Positions 1-7,889 of a stretch of 59,007 bases of DNA are shown here, in pieces. The notes beneath the pieces are model-generated. The model was not told the DNA's origin. It worked only from the letters and a program-made list of their open reading frames with translations, and did not search any database. The stretch lies in the NCBI RefSeq assembly GCF_030160115.1, contig NZ_BSNS01000006.1:1-59007 (forward strand). The letters run 5' to 3'. Source of the stretch: Devosia nitrariae. GTDB taxonomy: Bacteria; Pseudomonadota; Alphaproteobacteria; Rhizobiales; Devosiaceae. The translations under genes and the position numbers were made by a program. Every line of letters starts with the position of its first letter. Positions within the stretch are counted from its first letter, which is position 1.

Positions 1-306
1 AATCTGTTCGGGCGACCTTCCCATTGCAAGCTGGTCCCTGACCAGGTCGCGCAGGTTCGGCCGGCGCGCCAGCTTGAAGCGGGCGTCCCGCCACCTTCGT
101 CGTCGCGCCAGGCCGTGGGCGCGCTCCCCGTCATAGGGGCCGCGCCACTGCTTGGTGCGCTTGGCGTTCCGCCTCAGCTCCCGGCTGATGGTGGATGGCG
201 AGCGACCCAGGTGGCGGGCGATGGCCTGCGTCGAGCACCCACGCCGATGCCAGATCTCGATCTCGATCCGCTCGCGCAGACCCAACTGTTGGTAATTTTG
301 TCCCAT
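1..306 (-). CDS. IS30-family transposase, N-terminal part (gene runs off the left edge)
   Basis: The reading frame starts at ATG 306 and stays open to the window edge (102 codons visible). It begins MGQNYQQLGLRERIEIE and continues with a helix-turn-helix block (ARHLGRSPSTISRELRRN, about residues 37-54). This is the HTH_38 signature of IS30-family transposases, which bind their own inverted repeats before DDE-type transposition. The catalytic DDE core would lie left of the window, so activity cannot be judged. The nearby element end (see 307-356) fits the usual IS30 layout, with the transposase start a few dozen bases from one terminus. The family call is firm. The ORF track-style plus-strand frames over it are shadows. 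Confidence 0.85.
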   Translation of the reverse strand, partial: MGQNYQQLGLRERIEIEIWHRRGCSTQAIARHLGRSPSTISRELRRNAKRTKQWRGPYDGERAHGLARRRRWRDARFKLARRPNLRDLVRDQLAMGRSPEQI

Positions 307-356
307 TGCAGGCAACACCTTAGCAGGTGTTGCACTTGCCGCGTGAACTCAGGGGG
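307..356 (-). mobile_element. Probable IS30-type element terminus
   Basis: Between the transposase start and a dispersed host repeat lies a short inverted repeat (CAACACCT at 313-320, AGGTGTTG at 325-332), followed by bases up to about 356. At 357 the sequence abruptly becomes the interior of repeat family A (CCCATCCTGAGAT), whose first arm is missing. The element end is therefore placed at about 356 by the disruption of the repeat. Only one terminus is visible, so the exact inverted repeat and target duplication are not known. Confidence 0.5.
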
Positions 357-480
357 CCCATCCTGAGATAGCGCGCCAGCCGCAAGGTGTGTGTGCGAGG
401 CAGGAGCGTGTGCGTCACGACCTTGTGTGCGCGCTGAGGGCATCAGAGCTGGGTCCTCGCCTGCGCGAGGATGACACCCG
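357..480. repeat. Dispersed repeat family A, 5'-truncated copy
   Basis: Family A units are about 145-150 bp. They open and close with palindromic arms resembling GTCATTCCGGCGAAGGCCGG, and the middle carries CATCCTGAGAT, GCCGCAAGGTGTGTG and CAGAGCTGG. This copy starts at the internal CCCATCCTGAG and ends with the closing arm and GATGACACC. Its missing first arm coincides with the IS30 end. Bases 481-554 show nothing else. Confidence 0.8.
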
Positions 481-554
481 GTGGGTGGGGATGGATAGTA
501 CGTTCCCGGAACCCCGGGGTCACGCAGCCCTGACTCATAGCACCACCCTGTGCC

Positions 555-1220
555 CTACCGCTTCGCAATAGCACCCGGCGTCTCGCCCATGATCGCCTTG
601 ATCGAACGGATCATGTGCGGCTGGTCGGCATAGCCCAGCGCAAAGGCGACGTCGGCCGCGGGGCGCCCCTGCTGCAATAGCGCCACCGCCTTCTGGGCGC
701 GCTCGATCTGGGTGAAGGCCTTGTAGGTGAGGCCCGTGGTCTTGAGGAAATGCCGCTGCAGGGTGCGCTCCGACATCGCCATCGGGTGACCGGAAACGAT
801 CGAGGCAACGACCGTGTTGTCCTCGACGATGCTGTTCTTCAAAAGCTTCTCGACGAACCCGTCGACCGTCTCCAGGGTCGGGATCTCGATCACGTCCGTG
901 CCGAGCCAGAAGCGGTCGCGGCCGATGGTCTCGAGCACCACGCCCTCGTCGCGCATCGTCTCGCCCGGCATCAGCGACATGTAGCTGCTGGCCTTGAAGG
1001 CGATGGCAAGGATCTCGTCGCCGGCCGAGAACTGGTGGGTGACTGCGGCGGTGGTCAGGCCCGTGCGCAGCACCATGGTGCCGGCGGCGGTCTTCATGAT
1101 TGCGAAGTCCCAGCAGCCATCGGGCCGGAAGAGCGTCTGGCCGTCCGCCTCGAACGTGGTGTGGGTGATGGCTTCCACCACCGGCGACGACCAGCCTTCG
1201 AGTTTCACCGTTCGCTGCAT
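555..1220 (-). CDS. AraC-family transcriptional regulator
   Basis: The protein is 221 aa when started at ATG 1220 (MQRTVKLEGWSS). The frame is open for another 52 codons upstream, but that extension is arginine/proline-rich and would run into the intergenic stretch, so the internal ATG is preferred. The N-terminal ~120 residues resemble a small ligand-sensing region. The last ~90 residues carry the double AraC helix-turn-helix: SERTLQRHFLKTTGLTY for the first helix pair, then ALGYADQPHMIRSIKAIMGETP, which matches the GFxDxSHFxRxFKxxxGxTP pattern. It likely controls a metabolic gene. The alpha/beta hydrolase 118 bp upstream on the same strand is the nearest candidate, but no operator was identified. 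Confidence 0.85.
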   Translation of the reverse strand: MQRTVKLEGWSSPVVEAITHTTFEADGQTLFRPDGCWDFAIMKTAAGTMVLRTGLTTAAVTHQFSAGDEILAIAFKASSYMSLMPGETMRDEGVVLETIGRDRFWLGTDVIEIPTLETVDGFVEKLLKNSIVEDNTVVASIVSGHPMAMSERTLQRHFLKTTGLTYKAFTQIERAQKAVALLQQGRPAADVAFALGYADQPHMIRSIKAIMGETPGAIAKR

Positions 1221-1338
1221 GTGTGACCCGCCAAGTTGCGCCGGGCGAGTGTGACCGTGAAACGCGACTAGTGCAATCGCGCGCGTGCCGACGGACCGAG
1301 TGGGAACCCGGTTCGTCGGTTCCGAGGTGTTGCGAAGC

Positions 1339-2172
1339 TCAGAGGGTTTCGCGCAGCCAGGCGGTGGTCTTCCCAATCACCTGCCGGCCGATTTCCGGCT
1401 CGTCGGTGAAAACGCCGAGCATGTGGTCGGCACCGGGAACGATGAGGGATTCGGCCCTTCCCTCCGCGAGGCCGAGATACTGGTCGAAATAGCTGACAGC
1501 CGGGTCGCCGTCCCCAGCGATTGTCAGGAACGGGCCGTCATAGCCGGCAAAACGCTCCGCCAGATCGTGCCGCGCCAGGCTGTCGAAGAACGCCTGTTTC
1601 AAGGAGATCGTCCGCCAGCCGAGGTCGACGCTCGCCACGCCCTCATTGGCAGCCGTGTCGTAAAAGTCCTGACCGAGGAACTCATGAAACTCCGCCTGCA
1701 AGTCTCCCATCTGCCCCCAGACGACGACCGAGGCGAACGGATCGGGCTCGAGCATGGCAACGGCCGCGCCGAAGCTGTAGCCGATGACCCCGATGCGGGC
1801 CGGATCGACGCCTTCGACGCCGGCAAGGATATCGCGCGCCGCGGCGGCATCATCGATTAGCCCTTCAAGCGTGGTGTCGGCCATGTCGCCCCCGCTCTCC
1901 CCATAGCCGCGGAAATCGATACGCAGCGATGCGATGCCCTCGGCCGCCAGATCCTCCGCCTGCAGCGCGAACAACCCGCCCACCTCGTCGCGTGAGCTGC
2001 CGAAGCCATGCAGCATCACCACCGCCTGGCCGGTAGCGCCGCTTTCGGGCAGCGCCAGGGTTCCCTTGATCTCGCTCGGCAGGTCGACCACGGTTTCGGC
2101 GGCAAGGACGCCGCCGGCGGAAAGCGCGAGCGCAACGGCGGCGGATCGGACTGTGATTGTGAAGATCGACAT
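1339..2172 (-). CDS. Secreted alpha/beta hydrolase
   Basis: The protein is 277 aa. Residues 1-24 form a signal peptide (hydrophobic AAVALALSAGGVLA, cleavage near LAAE), so it is probably periplasmic. The fold motifs are HGFGSS at 55-60 (oxyanion hole), the nucleophile elbow GYSFGA with Ser133, an acidic residue in AGDGDP (Asp221 or Asp223), and His250 in GADHM. This is a complete Ser-Asp-His triad of the alpha/beta hydrolase (peptidase S9/esterase-like) superfamily. The substrate cannot be read from the sequence. It precedes the AraC regulator on the same strand and may be read with it. Confidence 0.85.
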   Translation of the reverse strand: MSIFTITVRSAAVALALSAGGVLAAETVVDLPSEIKGTLALPESGATGQAVVMLHGFGSSRDEVGGLFALQAEDLAAEGIASLRIDFRGYGESGGDMADTTLEGLIDDAAAARDILAGVEGVDPARIGVIGYSFGAAVAMLEPDPFASVVVWGQMGDLQAEFHEFLGQDFYDTAANEGVASVDLGWRTISLKQAFFDSLARHDLAERFAGYDGPFLTIAGDGDPAVSYFDQYLGLAEGRAESLIVPGADHMLGVFTDEPEIGRQVIGKTTAWLRETL

Positions 2173-2335
2173 CGGACTTCTCCTTGTGGCACCTGGGCCT
2201 TGGTTGATGTCGACCGTTCTAGCTGCGGTACTGGCCGCAGGGATTGAAGAAATCCGACAGTCGTGCCAGGCGCCGCAACGCCTGTCGGTGGCCCGCCGAG
2301 CCGCTGAGGAGGTGTCGCACCTGCGGGTGCAAGGC

Positions 2336-2363
2336 TTGACTTCGGTCCAGCCTGCCTTACGTT
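2336..2363 (+). promoter_or_regulatory. Possible promoter for the Rnk-like gene pair
   Basis: TTGACT (2336-2341) and TACGTT (2358-2363) are separated by 16 bp. The -10 is weak. Transcription from here would make a leader of about 190 nt that contains the two hairpins at 2437-2529. This is an inference from base pattern only. Confidence 0.25.
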
Positions 2364-2436
2364 GAAGATCATGAACCCGATCCGCAACATCCTTCAGGTG
2401 ACAGCCCGCCGGCCGACTTCGGTCGAGGGATAGTTG

Positions 2437-2529
2437 CCCTAAGCCTTCGCGGGACGCGTAAGGCTTAGGGAGACGGGACTTCCATCACATCACCGATCAG
2501 GCTCCGGCCGGGTGGACCTATTGTCCGCC
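2437..2529 (+). promoter_or_regulatory. Structured 5' leader upstream of the Rnk-like genes (two hairpins)
   Basis: A perfect 11-bp inverted repeat CCCTAAGCCTT (2437-2447) / AAGGCTTAGGG (2460-2470) encloses a further CGCG/CGCG pairing. Downstream, GGTGGAC (2511-2517) pairs with GTCCGCC (2523-2529) with one G-U. Neither is followed by a U run, so these are not ordinary terminators. They lie 32-120 bases before the start codon at 2561 and could be a regulatory leader. The rest of 2173-2560 shows no gene. Confidence 0.5.
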
Positions 2530-2560
2530 CGCCGCGCCTCGCTCATGCGGAGAAACAACC

Positions 2561-2974
2561 ATGCGCACCCATACCCTGAGACCCACCGTCACCCTTGCCC
2601 AATCCGAGCACGCCGTGCTTCTGGCCCTTGCCGCGCGTGGCGGCGGCGCCCTGGCGTCGGCAGCCGAGAGCCTGATGAACGAGCTCGAACGCGCCCGGGT
2701 GGTGCCGGATGCTAGGCTCCCCGCCGATGTCGTGCGCATGGGCTCGCATGTGCAATATCGCACGGATCGTGACGAGGTCCTCGACGTGACCCTCGTCTAT
2801 CCCGAGCAGGCGGACATTGCAGAGGGTCGGGTCTCGGTTCTCACCCCGGTGGGGGCTGCCCTGATCGGGCTGAGGACCGGTCAGTCGATCACCTGGGAGT
2901 CGCGCGACGGACGAAAGCACGTCCTCACCGTTACTTCCGTCATCCAGCCCTCCGAAACCTCGGTCGAGGCCTGA
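2561..2974 (+). CDS. Rnk/GreA-like RNA polymerase-binding protein (nucleoside diphosphate kinase regulator family)
   Basis: The protein is 137 aa with a good ribosome site (GGAG ahead of ATG 2561). The N-terminal ~50 residues form a short helical segment and the rest is the GreA/GreB C-terminal fold: VRMGSHVQYRTDRDEVLDVTLVYP, then ISVLTPVGAALIGLRTGQSI. This pattern (open-strand, VSVLxPxGxALxGLxxGQ) defines Rnk and related secondary-channel binders, which interact with RNA polymerase without the long GreA coiled coil. A paralogue follows 123 bp downstream. Rnk proteins were first linked to nucleoside diphosphate kinase levels, but the direct role here is unknown. Family confidence is high. Confidence 0.85.
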   Translation: MRTHTLRPTVTLAQSEHAVLLALAARGGGALASAAESLMNELERARVVPDARLPADVVRMGSHVQYRTDRDEVLDVTLVYPEQADIAEGRVSVLTPVGAALIGLRTGQSITWESRDGRKHVLTVTSVIQPSETSVEA

Positions 2975-3097
2975 CATGCATCGCAATCCTCCGGCCTTCC
3001 GGCGAACCCAAGACAGGACGTCGCCCCTGGTCCGGTGACCGCACCGCTTCCGGATGAGGGGTTTAGCGAAAAGAACCTTTGCATCCGGAGTCATGAA

Positions 3098-3619
3098 ATG
3101 TTCGATCAGCTTCCTGTCGTCCTCACCGCGCGGGACTTCGCCCTCCTCGAGAACCTCGCGCAGCAATGGGGCGAGCCGTTCCCCGGAGCTGCCGAGATCG
3201 TCAGGCGCAAGCTTGCCGCGGCCACCCTCGTGTTTCCCGCCGATGTTCCCGTCGATGTGGTCACGCTCAACAGCCGGGTGCGCTTTAAAACGAGCCTCGG
3301 GCAGACGGATGAACGGGTCCTCGTCGCCGGCCCGAGCGAAGAGATCTATGGGCTGACCATGCTCCTCGCCTCCCCGCGCGGGATGGCGCTCATCGGGGCG
3401 GCGGTCGGCCAGACCATCCAAGCACGCCGCCGGGATGGCGCGCTCGAGCAGCTCTTCATCGAGGCGCTCCCCTTCCAGCCGGAGCGCAAGGGCGCGCGAC
3501 GACGCCTCACCCTCGTGTCGGACAGGGGTGTGAGCGGGGAGCACCGTAAGACTTTGCCTGTGGCGCCCGAAATCGCCCGGCCCGGCAACGACGATGATCC
3601 GGGCCCCAGCGCTGCCTGA
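3098..3619 (+). CDS. Second Rnk/GreA-like protein with an extended C-terminus
   Basis: The protein is 173 aa from ATG 3098, chosen because GGAG lies 7 bases upstream and the N-terminus (MFDQLPVVLTARDF) aligns with the first paralogue. The upstream GTG at 3035 gives an unlikely leader. The Rnk core is intact to about residue 130 (VTLNSRVRFKTSLG, TMLLASPRGMALIGAAVGQTI). It then has a basic, disordered tail of ~40 residues ending DDDPGPSAA that the first copy lacks. It is likely co-transcribed with the preceding gene. The tail could alter partner choice, which is inference. Confidence 0.8.
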   Translation: MFDQLPVVLTARDFALLENLAQQWGEPFPGAAEIVRRKLAAATLVFPADVPVDVVTLNSRVRFKTSLGQTDERVLVAGPSEEIYGLTMLLASPRGMALIGAAVGQTIQARRRDGALEQLFIEALPFQPERKGARRRLTLVSDRGVSGEHRKTLPVAPEIARPGNDDDPGPSAA

Positions 3620-3894
3620 TCGACCGTCCCGACCGCGTGGCGACAACGCACCGACCGGCCCGGGAGCTGGAAGGCTCACGCCCTCCGTGAAAGCTCCTCC
3701 CGCTCCCAGGCGATCGGGCCATGTCGCGACCCCCCACCGCCATTGATCCGCCAATCAAATTTCTGCGCTCAGTCCTTGAGAATGACAGCAAGGACTTATA
3801 TGTGTGACCCCTTGCAGCACGATGGCGGCCTCAGGGCCAGGCGCTGCAAATCACTTCCAGCACAATGAACTTTCGCGAGGTGCGATAGCAAAGA

Positions 3895-4995
3895 TTGACG
3901 ATCCCGACGCCTTATTATCTTGTCGACAAGACGGTACTTCTTAAGAACCTCGAGAAAATATCGTATTTGCGTCAGAGGTCGGGCGTCAAATGCCTCCTTG
4001 CGCTCAAATGTTTTGCCACGTGGTCGGTGTTCGACTTGATGGCGGAGCATATGGATGGCACCACGTCGTCTTCGCTCAACGAAGTCCGCCTCGGCCGCGA
4101 GAAGTTCGGCGGCGAGACCCACGCCTATAGCGTCGCCTTTGGCGATGGCGAGATCGACGAGGTCATCGCCAACGCCGACAAGGTGATCTTCAATTCGCTC
4201 TCCCAGCTCGAGCGCTTCCACAACCGCACCGGCGGCAGGCCGGTGGGGCTGCGGCTCAACCCGCAGGTCAGTTACTCCAACTTCATCATTGCCGATCCGG
4301 CCCGGCCCAACAGCCGGCTGGGCGAGTGGGACATGGCGCGCATCGAAGCCTCGCTCGACAAGATCTCCGGCGTGATGATCCACTGCCATTGTGAGAACGG
4401 CGACTTCGACGCGTTCTCGAAGATCCTCGCCGAGATCGAGGAGAAGTTCGGCGCCGTGCTCGAACGGCTCGACTGGGTCAGCCTTGGCGGCGGCATCCAC
4501 TTCACCGGCGAGGATTATCCGCTCGAGGCACTGGCCGAGAGGCTCAAGGGCTTTGCCGAGCGCTACGGGGTCGAGGTCTATCTCGAGCCCGGGGAAGCGG
4601 CGATCACCAATTCGACGAGCCTCGAGGTGACGGTGCTCGACACGGTACGCAACGGCAAGGACATCGCCATCGTCGATTCCTCGATCGAAGCACACATGCT
4701 CGATCTGTTGATCTACCGGCTCGAGGCCAGGATCGCGCCCGACAGCGGCGCCCATAATTACATGATCGCCGGCAAATCGTGCCTCGCCGGTGACATCTTC
4801 GGAGAGTTCCAGTTCGACAAGCCCTTGAGTGTGGGCGACCGCATCTCGATCAGCGATGCGGGCGGCTACACCATGGTCAAGAAGAACTGGTTCAACGGCG
4901 TCCAGATGCCCTCGATCGCGGTCAGGGAACTGGACGGTCGGGTGAACCTCGTCAAGGGGTTCACCTACACTGACTACGTGGAGAGCCTCTCTTGA
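3895..4995 (+). CDS. nspC: Carboxynorspermidine/carboxyspermidine decarboxylase
   Basis: This PLP enzyme decarboxylates carboxyspermidine (or carboxynorspermidine) to the triamine, the last step of the alternative spermidine pathway. The protein is 366 aa, the usual NspC length. The alanine-racemase-fold barrel carries the PLP lysine in LLALKCFATW (Lys38), HCHCENGDF near residue 162, SLGGGIHFTGEDYP near 198, and the C-terminal-domain signature GKSCLAGDIFGEF. The start is TTG (3895): an upstream ATG is in another frame and hits a stop, and MTIPTPYYLVD matches the family N-terminus. The dehydrogenase of the same pathway follows 127 bp downstream. Translation from TTG may keep expression low. 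Confidence 0.93.
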   Translation: MTIPTPYYLVDKTVLLKNLEKISYLRQRSGVKCLLALKCFATWSVFDLMAEHMDGTTSSSLNEVRLGREKFGGETHAYSVAFGDGEIDEVIANADKVIFNSLSQLERFHNRTGGRPVGLRLNPQVSYSNFIIADPARPNSRLGEWDMARIEASLDKISGVMIHCHCENGDFDAFSKILAEIEEKFGAVLERLDWVSLGGGIHFTGEDYPLEALAERLKGFAERYGVEVYLEPGEAAITNSTSLEVTVLDTVRNGKDIAIVDSSIEAHMLDLLIYRLEARIAPDSGAHNYMIAGKSCLAGDIFGEFQFDKPLSVGDRISISDAGGYTMVKKNWFNGVQMPSIAVRELDGRVNLVKGFTYTDYVESLS

Positions 4996-5122
4996 GGCGC
5001 TCGCGTCGTCACGCGTAGCCACTGCCGGAAGCCGCTCAGGCGCCGGTGCCGATTGGGGCGTGATCTTAAGGGCCGACTGGGCGTCGTGCCGATCATGCAT
5101 TGAAAAAGGTGTTTCGTGAGAA

Positions 5123-6409
5123 GTGAAAAAGAATGTCCTGATTGTCGGGGCTGGAGGTGTGGCGCAAGTCGTCGCCCATAAGGCCGCCATGAACAACGAC
5201 GTGCTCGGCGATATCCACATCGCCTCGCGCACCGTCGACAAGTGCCACGCGATCGTCCAGAGCGTTCTGGAGAAAAGATCGCTGAAGACGCCCGGAGTGC
5301 TGCAGGCTCATCAGCTCGATGCCCTGGACGTCGAAGCCACCAAGGCTCTCATCACCCGCATAAGAGCGGGGATCGTCATCAATGTCGGATCGTCCTTCCT
5401 CAACATGTCGGTGCTCGCCGCCTGCATGGAGACGGGGGCTGCTTACATCGATACGGCGATCCACGAGGATCCCAAGAAGATCTGCGAGACGCCGCCGTGG
5501 TACGGCAACTATGAATGGACGCACCGCGCCGAATGCGAGAAGCGCGGGGTAACGGCCATCCTCGGCGCCGGGTTCGACCCGGGCGTGGTCAATGCCTATG
5601 CGGCGTTGGCCGAGGAGCAGTACTTCGACACCATCGACTCGATCGATATCATCGACGTCAATGCCGGCTCCCACGGCCGGTATTTCGCGACGAACTTCGA
5701 TCCGGAGATCAACTTCCGCGAGTTCACCGGCCGGGTGTGGACCTGGCAGGAAAAGCAATGGACCGCGAACGCGATGTTCGAGGTCAAGCGCACCGACGAC
5801 CTGCCGGTCGTCGGCGAGCAGACGACGTATCTGACCGGCCATGACGAGATCCACTCGCTCTCGGCCAATCTCGACGTGCCCAACATCCGCTTCTGGATGG
5901 GGTTCGGCGAGCACTACATCAACGTCTTCACGGTCCTCAAGAACCTCGGCCTGCTCTCCGAGCAGCCGGTGACGACCGCCGAAGGCCAGGAAGTGGTGCC
6001 GCTCAAAGTGGTCAAGGCCGTGTTGCCCGATCCGGCATCGCTTGCCCCGAACTACCAGGGCAAGACCTGCATCGGCGACCTCATCAAGGGCAAGAAGGAC
6101 GGCGAGGACCGCGAGGTCTTCATCTACAATGTCTGCGACCACGCCGAGAACTACGCCGAAGTCGGCAGCCAGGCGATCTCCTATACCGCCGGCGTGCCTC
6201 CGGTCGCCGCGGCAATGCTGATCGCTACCGGCGAATGGGATGCCAAGCGCATGGCCAACATCGAGCAACTGCCCCCGCGGCCGTTCCTCGAGCTGCTCTC
6301 GACCATGGGCCTGCCCACCCGCATCCGCGATGCCGAGGGCGACCGCGACCTGACCTTCCCCGACGAAGAGGCCCCGCGCCTCCCCCGCCGGGTGGCCGCT
6401 GGGCGGTAG
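5123..6409 (+). CDS. Carboxynorspermidine/carboxyspermidine dehydrogenase (saccharopine dehydrogenase family)
   Basis: The protein is 428 aa. It condenses putrescine (or diaminopropane) with aspartate semialdehyde using NADPH to give carboxyspermidine, the substrate of the adjacent decarboxylase. The N-terminal Rossmann motif is VLIVGAGGVAQVVAHKAA (glycines near residues 9-12). The catalytic domain contains HEDPKKICETPPWYGNYEW and LGAGFDPGVVNAYAA, typical of this saccharopine-dehydrogenase-like branch. The start is GTG 5123 (MKKNVLIVG), which fits the family. With NspC it forms a two-gene polyamine unit, here decarboxylase first, and a rho-independent terminator follows at 6427. Both genes use non-ATG starts. 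Confidence 0.93.
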   Translation: MKKNVLIVGAGGVAQVVAHKAAMNNDVLGDIHIASRTVDKCHAIVQSVLEKRSLKTPGVLQAHQLDALDVEATKALITRIRAGIVINVGSSFLNMSVLAACMETGAAYIDTAIHEDPKKICETPPWYGNYEWTHRAECEKRGVTAILGAGFDPGVVNAYAALAEEQYFDTIDSIDIIDVNAGSHGRYFATNFDPEINFREFTGRVWTWQEKQWTANAMFEVKRTDDLPVVGEQTTYLTGHDEIHSLSANLDVPNIRFWMGFGEHYINVFTVLKNLGLLSEQPVTTAEGQEVVPLKVVKAVLPDPASLAPNYQGKTCIGDLIKGKKDGEDREVFIYNVCDHAENYAEVGSQAISYTAGVPPVAAAMLIATGEWDAKRMANIEQLPPRPFLELLSTMGLPTRIRDAEGDRDLTFPDEEAPRLPRRVAAGR

Positions 6410-6426
6410 GGCCATTGGAACTTGAG

Positions 6427-6455
6427 ACGGCCCGGCGCTCTGTCGGGCCGTTTTT
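6427..6455 (+). terminator. Rho-independent terminator after the polyamine genes
   Basis: ACGGCCCG (6427-6434) pairs with CGGGCCGT (6444-6451) over a 9-base loop and is followed directly by a T run (6451-6455). It sits 18 bases after the dehydrogenase stop codon. Confidence 0.9.
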
Positions 6456-6522
6456 GTTTGGCGCAATGGGAACTTGCCGACAATCGCCGTCACTACGTGC
6501 CCGCTCATGCGTTCAGAGCTGG

Positions 6523-6683
6523 CCCCCTTCCCCTCGCCCCTTGGTGGGAGAGGGACCGCTTTCCCGCGTTCAGCGCAAAAGCAGGGTGAGGGGGTGCGAT
6601 GGTGCGGCATGCGCAACGTCCGGGGAGCCCCCTCATCCGGCGCTGCGCGCCACCTCTCCCACGAGGGGAGAAGGGAAGGGGCC
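6523..6683. repeat. Dispersed repeat family B (large inverted repeat)
   Basis: Family B consists of outward-facing arms of the type CCTTCTCCC(n)GTGGGAGAAGG flanked by CCCCTCATCCGG / CCGGATGAGGGG. Here the left arm (from about 6523) and the right arm (to 6683) are inverted relative to each other, with an internal GCGTTCAGCGCAAAAGC segment that recurs at 7823-7846. Other copies are at 7673, 11087 and 28489. Confidence 0.7.
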
Positions 6684-7148
6684 TCAAGCCAAAAACCCGA
6701 TGAACCGCCCCGCCAGCAGCGCCGCAAGCCACAGGGCGATCGACGCCGCAGCCACCACCCGCACCAGCGGACGCTCGAGGTCCCTGTCCCCCAGCGCCGT
6801 CGCCGCCCCGGCATTGACGACGGCAAGGATCAGCAACACCAGCTTGATAGCGAAGGCGGGGTTGGCGACGTAGTCGAACGGGCGCACGGAAAACAGCAGG
6901 AACCCGGTCACCGCCGCCACGACCAGCGCCCCGATCGCCACCGGGCGCAGAGTGCCGATGACGGTCGCCGCCGGCAGATGGCGGGCAAGGCCGAAGATGC
7001 GCGCATCCATGAAGAGTGCAGCGGTGATCAGCATGCCGAGCGCCAGGATATGGGCGGCGTTGACGACCGGATAGAGGTAGAACGAGGTGCGCAGCACACG
7101 GGCAAAGCCGGTCGCTTCCAGCGCCGCCAGTACGCCCTCGGCCGTCAT
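6684..7148 (-). CDS. Four-helix integral membrane protein (DUF6644/DUF2214-like)
   Basis: The protein is 154 aa from ATG 7148, two bases after the stop of the upstream gene, indicating translational coupling. The longer open frame upstream is a shadow of that gene. About four hydrophobic helices are visible: near residues 18-45 (YLYPVVNAAHILALGMLITAA), 60-85 (IGALVVAAVTGFLLF), 95-118 and 130-150. YLYPVVNAAHILALG resembles the DUF6644 family, whose members often sit beside small secreted DUF6152 proteins, as here. The function is not established. It could be a cytochrome- or copper-linked membrane partner, but no haem-binding histidine pair stands out. Confidence 0.7.
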   Translation of the reverse strand: MTAEGVLAALEATGFARVLRTSFYLYPVVNAAHILALGMLITAALFMDARIFGLARHLPAATVIGTLRPVAIGALVVAAVTGFLLFSVRPFDYVANPAFAIKLVLLILAVVNAGAATALGDRDLERPLVRVVAAASIALWLAALLAGRFIGFLA

Positions 7149-7150
7149 TT

Positions 7151-7537
7151 TCAGATGTCGGCCGCCCGGTCGGGATAGACGTCGTAATTCGTGCCGTCGA
7201 TGATGACCCGCACCGCTTTCATCCGCATCTCGTTGGGGTCCTGCGAACGGTTGCCGATGGCGGTCACCTCGTCGCCGACGCTGGCGGTCTCTTCGGTGAA
7301 TCCGGCCGCCGTCGAGGCGCCGGGCGGGGCGAGTTCGACGCGCCAGACGGTTCCCTCCACATCGACATCGAGGGTCGGGTGCGGGTTGCCGTAATCGATC
7401 TCGGTGATGATGCCCGTGAGTTCGAAAAACCCGCTGTCCGTCCACGACCAGCCGTGATGGGCAAGCACGGGACCGGCAAGGCCGGCGGTAAGGGCAAGGC
7501 TGGCAAAGAGCACTGCACGTCTGTTCAATCGGGCCAT
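7151..7537 (-). CDS. Small secreted DUF6152-like protein
   Basis: The protein is 128 aa from ATG 7537, preceded by GGAAGGTG about 6 bases upstream. The frame continues upstream but without family-like sequence. Residues 1-25 form a signal peptide (RRAVLFASLALTAGLAGPVLA), with a twin arginine preceded by N that might also suit Tat. The mature part starts HHGWSW and contains TGIITEIDYGNPHPTLDVD, matching the DUF6152 pattern (GTVxxxxxxNPHxxI). It has an OB-like beta-barrel character and an N-terminal His pair that could bind metal. It is co-transcribed with the membrane protein at 6684-7148. The biochemical role is unknown. Confidence 0.75.
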   Translation of the reverse strand: MARLNRRAVLFASLALTAGLAGPVLAHHGWSWTDSGFFELTGIITEIDYGNPHPTLDVDVEGTVWRVELAPPGASTAAGFTEETASVGDEVTAIGNRSQDPNEMRMKAVRVIIDGTNYDVYPDRAADI

Positions 7538-7672
7538 GGCGTCACCTTCCGGATGCGCGGCCCCCAAACCGGTGCGAGTGTCCCCTGCACGCCCGCTGTG
7601 GGCAAGAGGGTGAAGGATGGGCGCGTTCACAACTGCGGGAGAATGACATTCGGGAGGTCCGATGAACGGCGT

Positions 7673-7852
7673 GACCCCTCACCCGCCGGCTTCGCCGTCG
7701 ACCCCGGATCAAGTCCGGGGCAGGCTCTCTCCCCGGAGGGGCGAGGTGAACTCGGTGCTCGTGGTTGTATCATGCGCATCCACGGGGTCCCCTCGCCCCT
7801 CCGGGGAGAGGGATGGCTTTTCCGCGTTCAGCGGAAAAGCGGGGTGAGGGGT
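7673..7852. repeat. Dispersed repeat family B copy
   Basis: The left part (CCCCTCACCCG...GGAGGGGCGAGG) and the right part (CCCCTCGCCCCTCCGGGGAGAGGG...GGGTGAGGGG) face each other as inverted arms. The segment GCGTTCAGCGGAAAAGC is shared with the copy at 6523. This accounts for most of the 352-bp gap 7538-7889. The remainder shows no gene. Confidence 0.65.
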
Positions 7853-7889
7853 GCGACAGTGCGGCGTAAACCAGGCTCGATGGAGCGCC

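Noticed and set aside
1221..1376. N-terminal extension of the AraC protein
   Set aside because: The extra 52 residues are Arg/Pro-rich, lack family similarity and have a poorer start than ATG 1220.
5093..6826. 577-codon minus-strand open frame over the dehydrogenase gene
   Set aside because: It is the antisense shadow of a well-supported saccharopine-dehydrogenase-family gene in GC-rich DNA and its composition is arginine-rich without motifs.
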